From positions 41,455-105,454 of the forward strand of contig QBZZ01000005.1 in assembly GCA_003282145.1 (NCBI GenBank): a stretch of 64,000 nucleotides of DNA, in the 5' to 3' direction. The translations under genes were made by a program, and so were the position numbers. The DNA is from SAR116 cluster bacterium AG-337-N21 (GTDB lineage Bacteria > Pseudomonadota > Alphaproteobacteria > Puniceispirillales > Marisalimonadaceae). Position 1 is the stretch's first letter. Each line of letters starts with the position of its first letter. The notes under the pieces are model-generated. The model made no database searches. It was not told where the DNA came from and worked only from the letters and a program-made list of their open reading frames with translations. Of this stretch, positions 7,825-16,676 are shown in pieces.

Positions 7825-8597
7825 TGTTATCAACAAGAGTTATTGCGTGCCTTGATGTTCACAATGGAAGAACAGTCAAAGGTATTAATTTTGTAAACTT
7901 AAAAGATGCAGGTGATCCAGTAGAACAGGCCAATTTTTATAGTAAAACAGGTGCTGATGAAATTTGCTTTTTGGATATCTCCGCCACTTATGAAAATAGA
8001 AAAACAATGTTTGATGTAATTTCTAAAACAGCTGAGACATGTTTTGTTCCTCTTACTGTAGGTGGAGGAGTTAATAACTTGAATGATTTTCGTGAATTGT
8101 TAAAATGTGGAGCAGACAAAGTTTCAGTGAACTCCTCAGCTGTATCTAATCCAAAAATAATTATGGATTCATCAGATAAATTTGGAAACCAATGTGTTGT
8201 ATTGGCAATTGACGCTATTGAGAATAAAACTATGCCTAGCGGATATGAAGTTACAACACATGGAGGAAGAAAAAAAACAAATATAGATGTTTTGAATTGG
8301 GCAGTAAAAGGAGTTAAAAATGGTGCAGGTGAAATTTTGTTAACATCAATGACTACCGATGGAATGAAAACTGGCTATAATCTTCATCTTACAAAGCTAG
8401 TATCCGAAAATGTTCCTGTCCCTGTGATAGCTTCAGGTGGAGCAGGCAACCCTAAAGATATGGTAGATGTGGTGCTAAAATCTGGTGCTTCAGCAGTTTT
8501 AGCCGCATCAATTTTTCATTTTGGGATTCATTCAATATTATCAGTAAAAAAAGAAATGTTAAAAAATGGAATTCTTGTAAGAGATTGTGGAAATTAA
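7824..8597 (+). CDS. hisF: Imidazole glycerol phosphate synthase, cyclase subunit
   Basis: 257 residues, the usual HisF barrel. Catalytic aspartates are in VIACLDVHNGRTVKG and VVLAIDAIENK, and the phosphate loops are TVGGGVNNLNDF and VIASGGAGNPKDMV. With HisH it makes imidazole glycerol phosphate and AICAR, linking histidine to purine synthesis. It starts one base inside the hisA stop and ends one base before the hisE ATG. Confidence 0.95.
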   Translation: MLSTRVIACLDVHNGRTVKGINFVNLKDAGDPVEQANFYSKTGADEICFLDISATYENRKTMFDVISKTAETCFVPLTVGGGVNNLNDFRELLKCGADKVSVNSSAVSNPKIIMDSSDKFGNQCVVLAIDAIENKTMPSGYEVTTHGGRKKTNIDVLNWAVKGVKNGAGEILLTSMTTDGMKTGYNLHLTKLVSENVPVPVIASGGAGNPKDMVDVVLKSGASAVLAASIFHFGIHSILSVKKEMLKNGILVRDCGN

Positions 8598-8598
8598 A

Positions 8599-8913
8599 AT
8601 GAATGATCAATTTATTATAGAAATGTTTGATAGCTTAAAGAAAAGAAAAAATATAAGTAAAAATAAGTCTTATACGGCACACTTAATAAAAAATCCTGAA
8701 TTATTAGGAAAAAAAATAGGTGAGGAAGCCGCTGAACTAATAATAGATTTTATAAAAAAAAACAAAGATGGACTTATTAAGGAATCAGCTGACCTTATTT
8801 ATCACTTACTTGTTATTTGGGTTTCAGCTGGAATAGACCCTAGAGAAGTGTGGGAGGAATTATCTAATAGACAGTTAAAATCTGGGTTTGAAGAAAAAAA
8901 CAGCAGGAGTTAA
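8599..8913 (+). CDS. hisE: Phosphoribosyl-ATP pyrophosphatase
   Basis: 104 residues of the all-helical MazG-like HisE family, which splits pyrophosphate from phosphoribosyl-ATP (histidine step 2). The metal-binding helices show as KKIGEEAAELIIDFI and KESADLIYHLLVIW. The track starts at a GTG (8587) inside hisF. The ATG at 8599 directly after the hisF stop gives the family-typical length. It closes the visible histidine cluster. hisG, hisD, hisC, hisI and hisZ must lie elsewhere. Confidence 0.92.
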   Translation: MNDQFIIEMFDSLKKRKNISKNKSYTAHLIKNPELLGKKIGEEAAELIIDFIKKNKDGLIKESADLIYHLLVIWVSAGIDPREVWEELSNRQLKSGFEEKNSRS

Positions 8914-8916
8914 ATA

Positions 8917-9279
8917 ATGAATAAAAATTACGATAAACACAATATTTTTGCAAAAATATTAAGGTCTGAGATTCCATGTCACAAAATACTAGAAAATGAT
9001 CACGCTCTTGCTTTTTCCGATATTAATCCCCAATCACCTATTCACATTTTAATTATCCCTAAAAAAGCTTACTTAAATTTTCATGATTTTATGGACAATG
9101 CTTCAACCAAAGAAATGGAATTTCTTTGGAAATTAGTAAATGATGTAATAAAGTTGAATAAAATTTCCAAAAAAGGATTTAGGATTATTTCGAATTCTGG
9201 AGATGATGGTAATCAAGATGTACCTCATTTTCATGTGCATGTGTTGGGTGGAAAGAATTTGGGTAGAATGATGAACTAA
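8917..9279 (+). CDS. HIT-family protein (HinT-like nucleotide hydrolase)
   Basis: 120 residues. The histidine triad is HFHVHVLGG near the C-terminus, and IFAKILRSEIPCHKILEND plus ALAFSDINPQSPIHILIIP form the HinT N-terminal half. Relatives hydrolyse adenosine phosphoramidates; the physiological substrate here is unknown. It follows hisE by 3 bp, a frequent alphaproteobacterial arrangement. Its TAA stop overlaps the facing gshB stop, and a 6-bp inverted repeat spans the junction. Confidence 0.9.
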   Translation: MNKNYDKHNIFAKILRSEIPCHKILENDHALAFSDINPQSPIHILIIPKKAYLNFHDFMDNASTKEMEFLWKLVNDVIKLNKISKKGFRIISNSGDDGNQDVPHFHVHVLGGKNLGRMMN

Positions 9280-9289
9280 AAACTTAGTT
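9274..9289. terminator. Short inverted repeat at convergent HIT/gshB ends
   Basis: AACTAA-AAAC-TTAGTT forms a perfect 6-bp stem with a 4-base loop over the two stop codons, followed by TTATTTTC on the plus side. It has no G+C-rich stem, so it would be a weak, possibly bidirectional, terminator. Confidence 0.3.
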
Positions 9290-10229
9290 TATTTTCTATA
9301 AAATCCCAAAAAATTTCTTCGATTGCAACTGAGTCATAAGATCTTATTTCTCTTATACCTGTTGGCGAAGTAACATTAATTTCAGTTATATAATCACCAA
9401 TAATATCTATTCCTACAAAATACAAATCTTTATCTTTTAAAGATTGTGAAATCTCATCACAAATAAATTTGTCTCTCTTTGTTAAAGTTGTTTTTTCTGG
9501 TTTTCCACCAACATGCATATTTGATCTACTTTCTCCTTTTCTAGGAATTCTATTAATAGCTCCCACAACTTCACCATTAACTAAAATAATTCGTTTATCA
9601 CCATTTCTAACATCACTTAAATATTGTTGTATCATTAGAGGTTCATTATTTTGGGTGAAAAACATTTCTAAAATTGAATTAAAGTTTTCATCTTTTGGTA
9701 AAACATGAAAAACACCTTGTCCACCATTACCATATAGTGGTTTAATTATTATATCCTTGTATTCGTCTCTAAAACTTTTAATGATTTTTGGATTTCTGCT
9801 TATTAAAGTTTTCGGCATTAAATGTGAGAAATTTGTAACAAATATTTTCTCTGGTGCATTCCTAACTTCATATGGATTATTAACAACTAATACAGAACTT
9901 GAAAGCTTTTCTAAAATGTGTGTGGCAGTAATATAAGACATGTTGAAAGGTGGATCTTGCCTCATTAATACTACATCATAATGATTCAAAGATGACGTTA
10001 TTTTATCATAATATCTATAATTATGAGTTTCATCCTGTAATGATAACTCTATTTTACAAATATTGGCAAAAACTTGCCCAGATTTTAAAAAAAGATCATC
10101 TGGTAAAAAAAAACTTATTTCATGTTTTCTAGCCTGAGCCTCAAGAGCTAAAGCAAAAGTAGTGTCACCTTTAAGATCAAGCTTTTCAAATGGATCCATT
10201 AGAAAAGCAATTTTTAAATTTCTTTTCAT
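9276..10229 (-). CDS. gshB: Glutathione synthetase
   Basis: 317 residues, normal for GshB. This ATP-grasp enzyme joins gamma-glutamylcysteine to glycine. The N-terminal KIAFLMDPFEKLDLKGDTT is the family signature. VLMRQDPPFNMSYITATHIL and the ATP-grasp segments IIKPLYGNGGQGVF and VGIDIIGDYITEINVTSPTG supply nucleotide and magnesium binding. It overlaps the upstream BON lipoprotein gene by 4 bp, so the two are co-transcribed, and it converges on the HIT gene. Confidence 0.95.
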   Translation of the reverse strand: MKRNLKIAFLMDPFEKLDLKGDTTFALALEAQARKHEISFFLPDDLFLKSGQVFANICKIELSLQDETHNYRYYDKITSSLNHYDVVLMRQDPPFNMSYITATHILEKLSSSVLVVNNPYEVRNAPEKIFVTNFSHLMPKTLISRNPKIIKSFRDEYKDIIIKPLYGNGGQGVFHVLPKDENFNSILEMFFTQNNEPLMIQQYLSDVRNGDKRIILVNGEVVGAINRIPRKGESRSNMHVGGKPEKTTLTKRDKFICDEISQSLKDKDLYFVGIDIIGDYITEINVTSPTGIREIRSYDSVAIEEIFWDFIENKLSF

Positions 10230-10798
10230 CTTTTATCATCAAATAAAATTATATAATTATATACTTCCTTTACAAATCGCGAACTTGATGCATGGTCTTT
10301 TACAAGAAGCATCTCTTCTTTATTGCTTGCAACTCCACTGATATAAGCTTTATCATTCACAACATCTATTGAAAAATTTATACTGTTAATATCTTTATCT
10401 GACATTATTCGAGCTCTTATTTCTCCCATAGAGGCTATGTCTCTTGCTACATTTTTTATGGAAGAAGTGTCTGTTATCTGAAGTTCATTGTTTACCTCAT
10501 TAACACCTCGGATAGCCCAAGATATTTTAGTTAATTCAACTTTTTCACTTGGGTTTTTTACTTTTCCTGTTAACAAAACCGAACCATTATTAACAAATAT
10601 TTTGGTGTTTTTTATTAAATCTTTATCTAATTTAAATATTAAATTTGATATTTTTGTTTTAATAATATTGTCATTTAATGTGGTACCTATTCCCTTTTCT
10701 TTTGAGGCGGCCCCTAAAGACACCATGCCAATTGTTGCTAATGGTGTACATGAATTCAATAAAAGAGTAATAATTGAAATAAACAATAAATTTTTCAT
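10226..10798 (-). CDS. BON-domain lipoprotein (OsmY/DolP-like)
   Basis: 190 residues. A signal peptide ends in the lipobox LLLNSC, making cysteine about 17 the lipidated residue. Two BON repeats follow: roughly residues 45-108 (NIIKTKISNLI through GSVLLTGKVKNPSEKVE) and 112-185 (IRARIMSDKDINSINFSIDVVNDKAYISGV). Such proteins sit at the outer membrane and are linked to envelope integrity. The rsmI-BON-gshB neighbourhood is common in Alphaproteobacteria, where yraN often also lies here but is absent. Confidence 0.85.
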   Translation of the reverse strand: MKNLLFISIITLLLNSCTPLATIGMVSLGAASKEKGIGTTLNDNIIKTKISNLIFKLDKDLIKNTKIFVNNGSVLLTGKVKNPSEKVELTKISWAIRGVNEVNNELQITDTSSIKNVARDIASMGEIRARIMSDKDINSINFSIDVVNDKAYISGVASNKEEMLLVKDHASSSRFVKEVYNYIILFDDKR

Positions 10799-10856
10799 TT
10801 TTTATACCTTTGCCTAATTGACTAAATTTAGATAAATATAAATTAATTTCATGTTC

Positions 10857-11771
10857 TTATTTTTCGGCCACAAATTTTTTAATTTTTATAGCTTCATCGT
10901 AGATTAATTTTTTTGAAAAATTAGTCTCATCAATAGTTAAATTCACAGTATCACGAAGAGAAAATTTTTGAAGCTTCTTTTTAATGTTAACCCTTAAAGT
11001 TTCAATGCTAATATTTTTACTTTTAGTATGACCACTAATTATAATTACAATTTCTCCTTTTAAAGGTTTATTTCCTAATTGTCTCTCAAAAATCAAACTT
11101 TCCATATTTTCTAAATCACTAGTAATAATTTCTTCATAAGTTTTAGTAAGCTCCCTTGTTATAGAAATTTTTCTGTTTCCATAGATCTTAAGCATTATCT
11201 TAAGAGTATCAATTAACCTTAAACAAGTATCAAACCATATACCTGTCATCGGATATGATTTAGTTAGGGTAAACTGTTTTATTTTAGCATTTCTTTTTGC
11301 TGAAACAAAACCTCCAAAATAAAATTGATTTGTAGGAAGTCCAGACAATATTAATCCGTTTATTACAGACGAAGGACCAGGTGCGTGTGTTACTTTGACT
11401 TTATTCATATAGCACTCTTGAACAAGTTTATAACCGGGGTCAGAAATTAATGGCGTTCCAGCATCGCTAACTAATCCTATATTTTTTTTTAAAAGAAGCT
11501 GTTTTAAGATATAGGGTCTTTTTTGGGGAGCATTATTATCATTATAAGAAATCATATTTTTATGACTTAAGTTGAGATAAGATAATAGTTTTTTAGTTTT
11601 TCTAGTATCTTCACATAATAAGATATCTACAAAATTAAAAAGTTGAATAGCTCTGAGGCTAACATCACTCAAATTTCCAATTGGGGTAGCTATAATATAT
11701 AAACACCCTTTAACATCTTCAATTTCGCTGTCATTTGGATGTTTTAGTTGTTCTTTACTTAACTTTTTCAA
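10857..11771 (-). CDS. rsmI: 16S rRNA (cytidine1402-2'-O)-methyltransferase
   Basis: 304 residues of the tetrapyrrole-methylase fold. GCLYIIATPIGNLSDVSLRAI is the family opening, with EDTRKTKKLLSYL, LVSDAGTPLISDPGYKLV and APGPSSVINGLILSGLPT as later motifs. RsmI methylates the ribose of C1402 in the decoding centre using SAM. The start appears to be TTG at 11771, preceded by AGGGTA on the minus strand. It diverges from an LppC-like lipoprotein gene with only 43 bases between them, a conserved alphaproteobacterial pairing. Confidence 0.92.
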   Translation of the reverse strand: MKKLSKEQLKHPNDSEIEDVKGCLYIIATPIGNLSDVSLRAIQLFNFVDILLCEDTRKTKKLLSYLNLSHKNMISYNDNNAPQKRPYILKQLLLKKNIGLVSDAGTPLISDPGYKLVQECYMNKVKVTHAPGPSSVINGLILSGLPTNQFYFGGFVSAKRNAKIKQFTLTKSYPMTGIWFDTCLRLIDTLKIMLKIYGNRKISITRELTKTYEEIITSDLENMESLIFERQLGNKPLKGEIVIIISGHTKSKNISIETLRVNIKKKLQKFSLRDTVNLTIDETNFSKKLIYDEAIKIKKFVAEK

Positions 11772-11814
11772 TAGATTACCCTAATTATGATAACGAAATA
11801 TTAAGTGTGTATTA

Positions 11815-13281
11815 ATGTTTATTTTTAATTCAAAATATAATCCTATTATATATTTTTGTATATTATTAATGATTAGTGGATGCCAAAATACAGAGAAATT
11901 AATATTAGAAAATAAAATTTCAACGGTAATTCCCAAAAAGGACCAATCAGTTTTAGACAACAAAAAATTTTCCATAAAGAAAGTATCTAAAAGCAAAATT
12001 GATTTAAATAAAAAAGAAAATAAAATAAAACAAAAAGATAATAATGTTATTTTTGAATTTAAGAATGAAAGAATGCTTCAAGGAAGAGAAAAGCCTAAAT
12101 TTACAGAAAAAAGAAAAAGAAAAAAAGCCTTATCTGCAGTTTTTAAAATGTTAGAACAAAACTTAAGTACAAGTAATAATAATTTGAATTTGAATAATAA
12201 TGGCGAAATTTCATTAGATAATAGATATTTTGATAAAAAAAAAGATGTCAACCTTTACAGGAATATCCTAGCTTTTCTTCCTCTAACGGGTCCTTATTCA
12301 AATTATGGTGTTAAAACCAGAAAAGCTTTGGATCTTAGTATTTTAAATTCTGCTAATAATAAAATCAAAATTATTTATTTTGATACGGGCAAAAACATTG
12401 ATAAAATAACTATAAGTAAACTTTTGTATAACATAAAACCTAGTCTTATTATAGGGCCATTTAGGAGAGAGGTTTTGTTAGATATTAAGCTTATAGCTAA
12501 ATCTAAATTTATACCAATACTAACATTTTCAAATGATATATCATTAAGAGAAAATAACATTTGGTCCTTGGGATTTTCGCCGGAAGAACAAGTGGAAAGT
12601 GTTATTTCGTGTGCTCTTAGTTATGGATATAAAAATTTTGGATTAGTTGCTCCTGATAATTTATATGGTAGAATTTTAACAAATGCATCCATAGATCTAA
12701 TTAGTACTAATAAAAATAACAAATATGACAAAATTTTACTTAACAATAATCAAATAAACAATAAATCAAAATTATTTTCAATCTTAAAAAGTTTCTTAAA
12801 ATTTAATGAAAATCAAACTTTACACACTAGGTTTGACTCAATTCTTATTGGTGGCAGTAAAGAATTTATATTAGAAATTGCTCCACTGTTGGCATTCTTC
12901 AATGTGGATTCAAAGTATGTAAAAATTCTAGGTACTGAAAAATTTAATACTAAAGAAATAAAAAACGAACCTTCACTAGAAAAGGCTTGGTTTCCTGCTA
13001 TTATAAGCAAAAACGAAAAAAATTTTAGATTGTATTGGCAAAAAATTTGGGGAGATGACGTTAATTATTTTTCAAATTCAGGCTTTGACTCGGGTAGTAT
13101 TGGTATAAATTATGTTAATAAACAAAAAGATGGTTCAAGTTTTTTTAATAACATTTCAGGCCCAATTACAGGTCTAACTTTGAAATCTGGTGGCTATGTA
13201 AAAAAACCTATAAATGTCATGCAAATAGAAAGTTTAGGAAAATTAACTAATATTAAAAAATGTAGTAACTTTAAGAATTAA
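11815..13281 (+). CDS. Penicillin-binding-protein activator-like lipoprotein (LppC/LpoA C-terminal domain family)
   Basis: 488 residues. The lipobox LMISGC gives a lipidated cysteine near residue 23. A lysine- and asparagine-rich linker of about 115 residues precedes a periplasmic-binding-protein type I fold that starts at AFLPLTGPYSNYGVKTRKAL. In gammaproteobacteria LpoA activates PBP1A from the outer membrane; the alphaproteobacterial homologues share the fold, but that function is inferred. The last bases overlap the end of convergent hemW by 11 bp. Confidence 0.82.
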   Translation: MFIFNSKYNPIIYFCILLMISGCQNTEKLILENKISTVIPKKDQSVLDNKKFSIKKVSKSKIDLNKKENKIKQKDNNVIFEFKNERMLQGREKPKFTEKRKRKKALSAVFKMLEQNLSTSNNNLNLNNNGEISLDNRYFDKKKDVNLYRNILAFLPLTGPYSNYGVKTRKALDLSILNSANNKIKIIYFDTGKNIDKITISKLLYNIKPSLIIGPFRREVLLDIKLIAKSKFIPILTFSNDISLRENNIWSLGFSPEEQVESVISCALSYGYKNFGLVAPDNLYGRILTNASIDLISTNKNNKYDKILLNNNQINNKSKLFSILKSFLKFNENQTLHTRFDSILIGGSKEFILEIAPLLAFFNVDSKYVKILGTEKFNTKEIKNEPSLEKAWFPAIISKNEKNFRLYWQKIWGDDVNYFSNSGFDSGSIGINYVNKQKDGSSFFNNISGPITGLTLKSGGYVKKPINVMQIESLGKLTNIKKCSNFKN

Positions 13282-14443
13282 TTAAAAAATCAATTATACT
13301 ATCTAATTTAATCATATAATTTTCTTCTACTTTTAACATACCATTTTTAACTTTTAGTATTTTTTTATTTTGTAATTCTCTAAAAGCATTACTTTCCATT
13401 ATAGATTTATCAAACAACTTGAAACTTTCTATTCCTTCATTTAATCTAAGCCCCATTGTTAACGTATCTATATCCGAAGTTTTATCACTAAAAAAATTAA
13501 TATTCTCAAATTCTGATCTATTAATATTTTTAGATAACCAAGTTTTTGGATTCTTATAATTTTGATATTCGACACGTTTAATATTTTGCTTTGAAGACCA
13601 TAATCTTCCATATGCTCCTGGACCTACACCTATCCAGTTTTCTGATTTCCAATAGTTTTTATTGTGTTTGCAATCAAAGCCTTTTTTTGCATAATTTGAA
13701 ACTTCATATTTTAAAAAATTGTGACCTTTCAATATCTCATTAGATTTTTTATAAAAATCAGCTGCGTAATCATTATTAATAACATTTAACAAACCTTTTT
13801 TATAGTCTGTATAAAATCTCGTACCCTCTTCAATAGTAAGTTGATAGAGTGACAAATGTTGTAAATCATTATGTTTAAGAAAAATTTCTAATTCATTTGT
13901 CCAACGCAAAAGTTTTTGACCATAAAAGGCGTATATTAAATCTACAGATACATTATTAAATGTTTTTAAAGCATGTTCTACAGCCAATTGTGCATCTAAA
14001 CTATTGTGGCGTCGTCCTAGAAATTTTAAATTTTCATCATTTAATGACTGAACTCCAATAGATATCCTATTAATCCCTAATTTTTGTAAATCGTTGAATT
14101 TTTCTTTTTCGTAGGAGCTTGGATTAGCTTCAAGTGAAATTTCTAAATTTTCTTTAAATCCAAATAAATTTGAAGCAGTTCCTAAAATACTATCTATTAT
14201 TTCTAAAGGCATTAGTGAAGGTGTTCCCCCTCCAAAAAAAATAGTATTTAGATTTTTAAAACTCACATTGTGATTTAAAAGTTGTTCCTTCATATCTAGT
14301 AATTGATTTGTATAAGATTTAATCCATTGTTTAGGATCATAGATTTCGTTTACATGAGAATTAAAATCACAATAAGGACATTTTGACTCACAATAAGGCC
14401 AGTGAATATATAGGCTCAGTAGTTTATTTTCATTCGTAATCAA
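13271..14443 (-). CDS. hemW: Radical SAM haem chaperone HemW
   Basis: 390 residues. The Fe-S motif is WPYCESKCPYCDF (CxxxCxxC). It lacks the fourth cysteine after the cluster that marks HemN, so a haem chaperone is likelier than a coproporphyrinogen dehydrogenase. FFGGGTPSLMP and ISLEANPSS are further radical SAM motifs, and GVGPGAYGRL and the C-terminal winged-helix region fit HemW. The start is TTG at 14443, overlapping the rdgB stop by 4 bp. rdgB and hemW are adjacent in most relatives. Confidence 0.9.
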   Translation of the reverse strand: MITNENKLLSLYIHWPYCESKCPYCDFNSHVNEIYDPKQWIKSYTNQLLDMKEQLLNHNVSFKNLNTIFFGGGTPSLMPLEIIDSILGTASNLFGFKENLEISLEANPSSYEKEKFNDLQKLGINRISIGVQSLNDENLKFLGRRHNSLDAQLAVEHALKTFNNVSVDLIYAFYGQKLLRWTNELEIFLKHNDLQHLSLYQLTIEEGTRFYTDYKKGLLNVINNDYAADFYKKSNEILKGHNFLKYEVSNYAKKGFDCKHNKNYWKSENWIGVGPGAYGRLWSSKQNIKRVEYQNYKNPKTWLSKNINRSEFENINFFSDKTSDIDTLTMGLRLNEGIESFKLFDKSIMESNAFRELQNKKILKVKNGMLKVEENYMIKLDSIIDFLINS

Positions 14444-15057
14444 CGCTTTAAATTAGGAAAACATAAATTTATTAATTTATTAAAAGCAATAGATCTATGA
14501 CTTATTTTATGTTTAAAGTCTGGATCCATTTCAGCAAAAGACATGTTATACCCCAACGGTCTAAAAATAGGATCATAACCGAATCCTCTATCTCCTTTAG
14601 GAGGCCATGAAAATTTTCCGTGTACTTTTCCAGAAACTGTAACATTGAATTTATCAGGCCAAGAAATTGATAAAGAACAAACGAAATAACAATCATAGCT
14701 AGGTTTTTTTACATCTTTAATGGCAGTATTAATTTTAGACATTGCTGAATAAAAGTCCTTGTTTAAACCAGCCCATCTTGCAGAGTAAATACCAGGTTCA
14801 TTATTAAGATCAGAAAAACATATTCCGCTATCATCTGATATGCTTGGCAATCCTGTTTTTTGAGTTACTAAAGAAGATTTAATTAGGGCATTTTGTTCAA
14901 ATGTTGCACCATTTTCTTCTGGTTCCTCAATATTAAAATCATAAGCAGATAGGATTTCTATATTCAATGGTTTTAATAAATCTTTAATTTCAATGATTTT
15001 ACCTTTATTATGACTAGCAATAACTAATTTTTTATCTTTAAAAATTCGTTTATTCAT
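14440..15057 (-). CDS. rdgB: dITP/XTP pyrophosphatase
   Basis: 205 residues, the normal Ham1/RdgB size. It hydrolyses dITP and XTP to monophosphates to keep deaminated purines out of DNA and RNA. Signature motifs are LVIASHNKGKIIEI, PSISDDSGICFSDL, GIYSARWAG, RGFGYDPIFRP and ISHRSIAF. It sits between rph and hemW with a 5-bp gap and a 4-bp overlap, so rph-rdgB-hemW read as one transcript. Confidence 0.95.
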   Translation of the reverse strand: MNKRIFKDKKLVIASHNKGKIIEIKDLLKPLNIEILSAYDFNIEEPEENGATFEQNALIKSSLVTQKTGLPSISDDSGICFSDLNNEPGIYSARWAGLNKDFYSAMSKINTAIKDVKKPSYDCYFVCSLSISWPDKFNVTVSGKVHGKFSWPPKGDRGFGYDPIFRPLGYNMSFAEMDPDFKHKISHRSIAFNKLINLCFPNLKR

Positions 15058-15062
15058 TAAAA

Positions 15063-15788
15063 TTATTCCAAATTAAGAGCACGTCTTTGAATTTTAAAAA
15101 TATACTTTGTGCCATGTTCAGCCAATTCTAATAAATTAAGGAATTGTTCTTTATTGAAAGGTTTTTCTTCAGCAGTAGTTTGAATTTCAACAATACCATT
15201 ATTCTCAGTCATAACAAAATTTCCGTCTGTTTCAGCAGATGAGTCCTCTCTATAATCAAGATCAATTATCTCTTTATTTTTCCAAATACCACATGAAATT
15301 GCACTTACTTGATCTAAAATAGGATTTTCTGAAATTTTTCCAGTTTTAAGTAAAAAATTAACTGCATTATAAAGCGCAACCCAAGCTCCAGTAATAGACG
15401 CTGTTCTAGTTCCTCCATCTGCTTGAATTACGTCACAATCTATTTTAATTTGATTTTCGCCTAATTTTTTCAAATCTACAATTGATCTAAGTGATCTTCC
15501 GATTAGTCTTTGTATTTCTTGCGTACGACCAGATGGCTTTCCTTTAACAACCTCTCTATCCATCCTTGAATGCGTAGATCTTGGTAGCATACCATATTCG
15601 GCTGTAATCCAACCTTTACCTGAGTTTTTTAACCATGGGGGTAATTTAGTATCGACCGAAGCCGTACAAAAAACGTGAGTATTACCAAATTTAGCCATGC
15701 ACGAACCCTCAGCATAAGGAGAGACTTGAGATACTAATGATATTTCTCTCATTTCGTTATATTGTCTGTTTGAAGGTCTATTTAACAT
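15063..15788 (-). CDS. rph: Ribonuclease PH
   Basis: About 241 residues. It trims tRNA 3' ends with phosphate. Landmarks are [16 protein letters not shown] at the start, [30 protein letters not shown] (phosphate-binding arginines), [23 protein letters not shown] and [15 protein letters not shown]. The ORF track begins 18 codons earlier at 15842. The family normally starts a few residues before the RPS motif, so I choose the ATG at 15788. It diverges from grpE with no hrcA between them. Confidence 0.93.
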   Translation of the reverse strand: MLNRPSNRQYNEMREISLVSQVSPYAEGSCMAKFGNTHVFCTASVDTKLPPWLKNSGKGWITAEYGMLPRSTHSRMDREVVKGKPSGRTQEIQRLIGRSLRSIVDLKKLGENQIKIDCDVIQADGGTRTASITGAWVALYNAVNFLLKTGKISENPILDQVSAISCGIWKNKEIIDLDYREDSSAETDGNFVMTENNGIVEIQTTAEEKPFNKEQFLNLLELAEHGTKYIFKIQRRALNLE

Positions 15789-15879
15789 AAATATTCCCTG
15801 TTTATTAAGTTTATTGTAATTTAGAAATAACTTAAAACACACTAAAGTTGTATTTACAATTATTATAAAATTTTTACCT

Positions 15880-15906
15880 CTTGCAAATTTTATATAAACT
15901 CATTAT
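15880..15906 (+). promoter_or_regulatory. Putative RpoH (sigma-32) heat-shock promoter for grpE
   Basis: CTTG at 15880-15883 is followed after 17 bases by CATTAT at 15901-15906, close to the alphaproteobacterial sigma-32 pattern CTTG-N17/18-CYTATNT. The grpE start is 36 bases downstream. The match is visual and not scored. Confidence 0.5.
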
Positions 15907-15941
15907 TTGCATCATCACAACAATTATCTCTGGAGTGAAAA

Positions 15942-16589
15942 TTGTCTGAAAAAAAAGATAAATCTAAAATAGATAATGAAGCTAATAATGAAGATGAAAA
16001 GGTAGTTGAAGCTGAAATGATTTCAGATGAAGACTCTGATGATGTCAATGTTAAAACATTAAATGAATCCGATGATGGTAATGATAATACAGACCTTGAA
16101 AATCAAATAAAAGATTTGAAAGATCAGTTAATGAGAACATTGGCAGACAGTGAAAACCTAAGAAAGCGTACTATCAAAGAAGTTGAGCATGCAAAAAAAT
16201 ATAGTCATATTACTTTTGTGAGAGATTTAGTTTCTTCTGTTGACAATTTGCAAAGAGCTTTAGAATCTGTACCTGACGATAAGTCTCAATTACCGGAACC
16301 TGTAAAGAATTTAATCATAGGTTTAGATATTGTTGAGAAAGAAATAGTTACTACTTTTGAAAAGCATAATTTAAAACAAATTTGTCCACTTGGTGAAAAG
16401 TTTGATTATAACTTTCACCAGGCTATGTTCGAGGTACCTACAAAAGATAGTGAACCTGGTACTGTTGTTGAAGTCTCTCAAAAAGGGTATTTACTACATG
16501 ACAGACTAGTTAGACCTGCAATGGTAGGTATTTCAAAAAAAATTGAAGACATAGAAGTTAAAGATAAAAAAACTGATGAAATCGAATAA
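15942..16589 (+). CDS. grpE: Nucleotide exchange factor GrpE
   Basis: 215 residues. An acidic, disordered N-terminus of about 45 residues precedes a long coiled coil (DLENQIKDLKDQLMRTLADSENLRKR). The C-terminal beta-wing has NFHQAMFEVPTKDSEPGTV and GYLLHDRLVRPAMVGISK. GrpE speeds ADP release from DnaK. The start is TTG (15942), with TCTGGAG just upstream and no competing in-frame ATG before the coiled coil. An RpoH-like promoter precedes it, and hrcA, usual between rph and grpE, is absent. Confidence 0.93.
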   Translation: MSEKKDKSKIDNEANNEDEKVVEAEMISDEDSDDVNVKTLNESDDGNDNTDLENQIKDLKDQLMRTLADSENLRKRTIKEVEHAKKYSHITFVRDLVSSVDNLQRALESVPDDKSQLPEPVKNLIIGLDIVEKEIVTTFEKHNLKQICPLGEKFDYNFHQAMFEVPTKDSEPGTVVEVSQKGYLLHDRLVRPAMVGISKKIEDIEVKDKKTDEIE

Positions 16590-16611
16590 TGATAATTTAA
16601 TTTTTCATAAT

Positions 16612-16640
16612 CTTGTAAATACAACAACTTAACCCATATA
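16612..16640 (+). promoter_or_regulatory. Putative RpoH (sigma-32) heat-shock promoter for dnaK
   Basis: CTTG at 16612-16615, an 18-base spacer, then CCATATA at 16634-16640. This fits the CTTG-N17/18-CYTATNT pattern better than the grpE site. The dnaK ATG follows 37 bases later behind the ribosome site AGGGAG. No CIRCE inverted repeat is seen. Confidence 0.55.
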
Positions 16641-16676
16641 AAGTTTGTTGATAATTCAAATTTAGGGAGTTTTTAA

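Noticed and set aside
13271-14443. Annotation as oxygen-independent coproporphyrinogen III oxidase (HemN)
   Set aside because: The cluster motif lacks the extra cysteine of HemN, and the rdgB neighbourhood is that of HemW.
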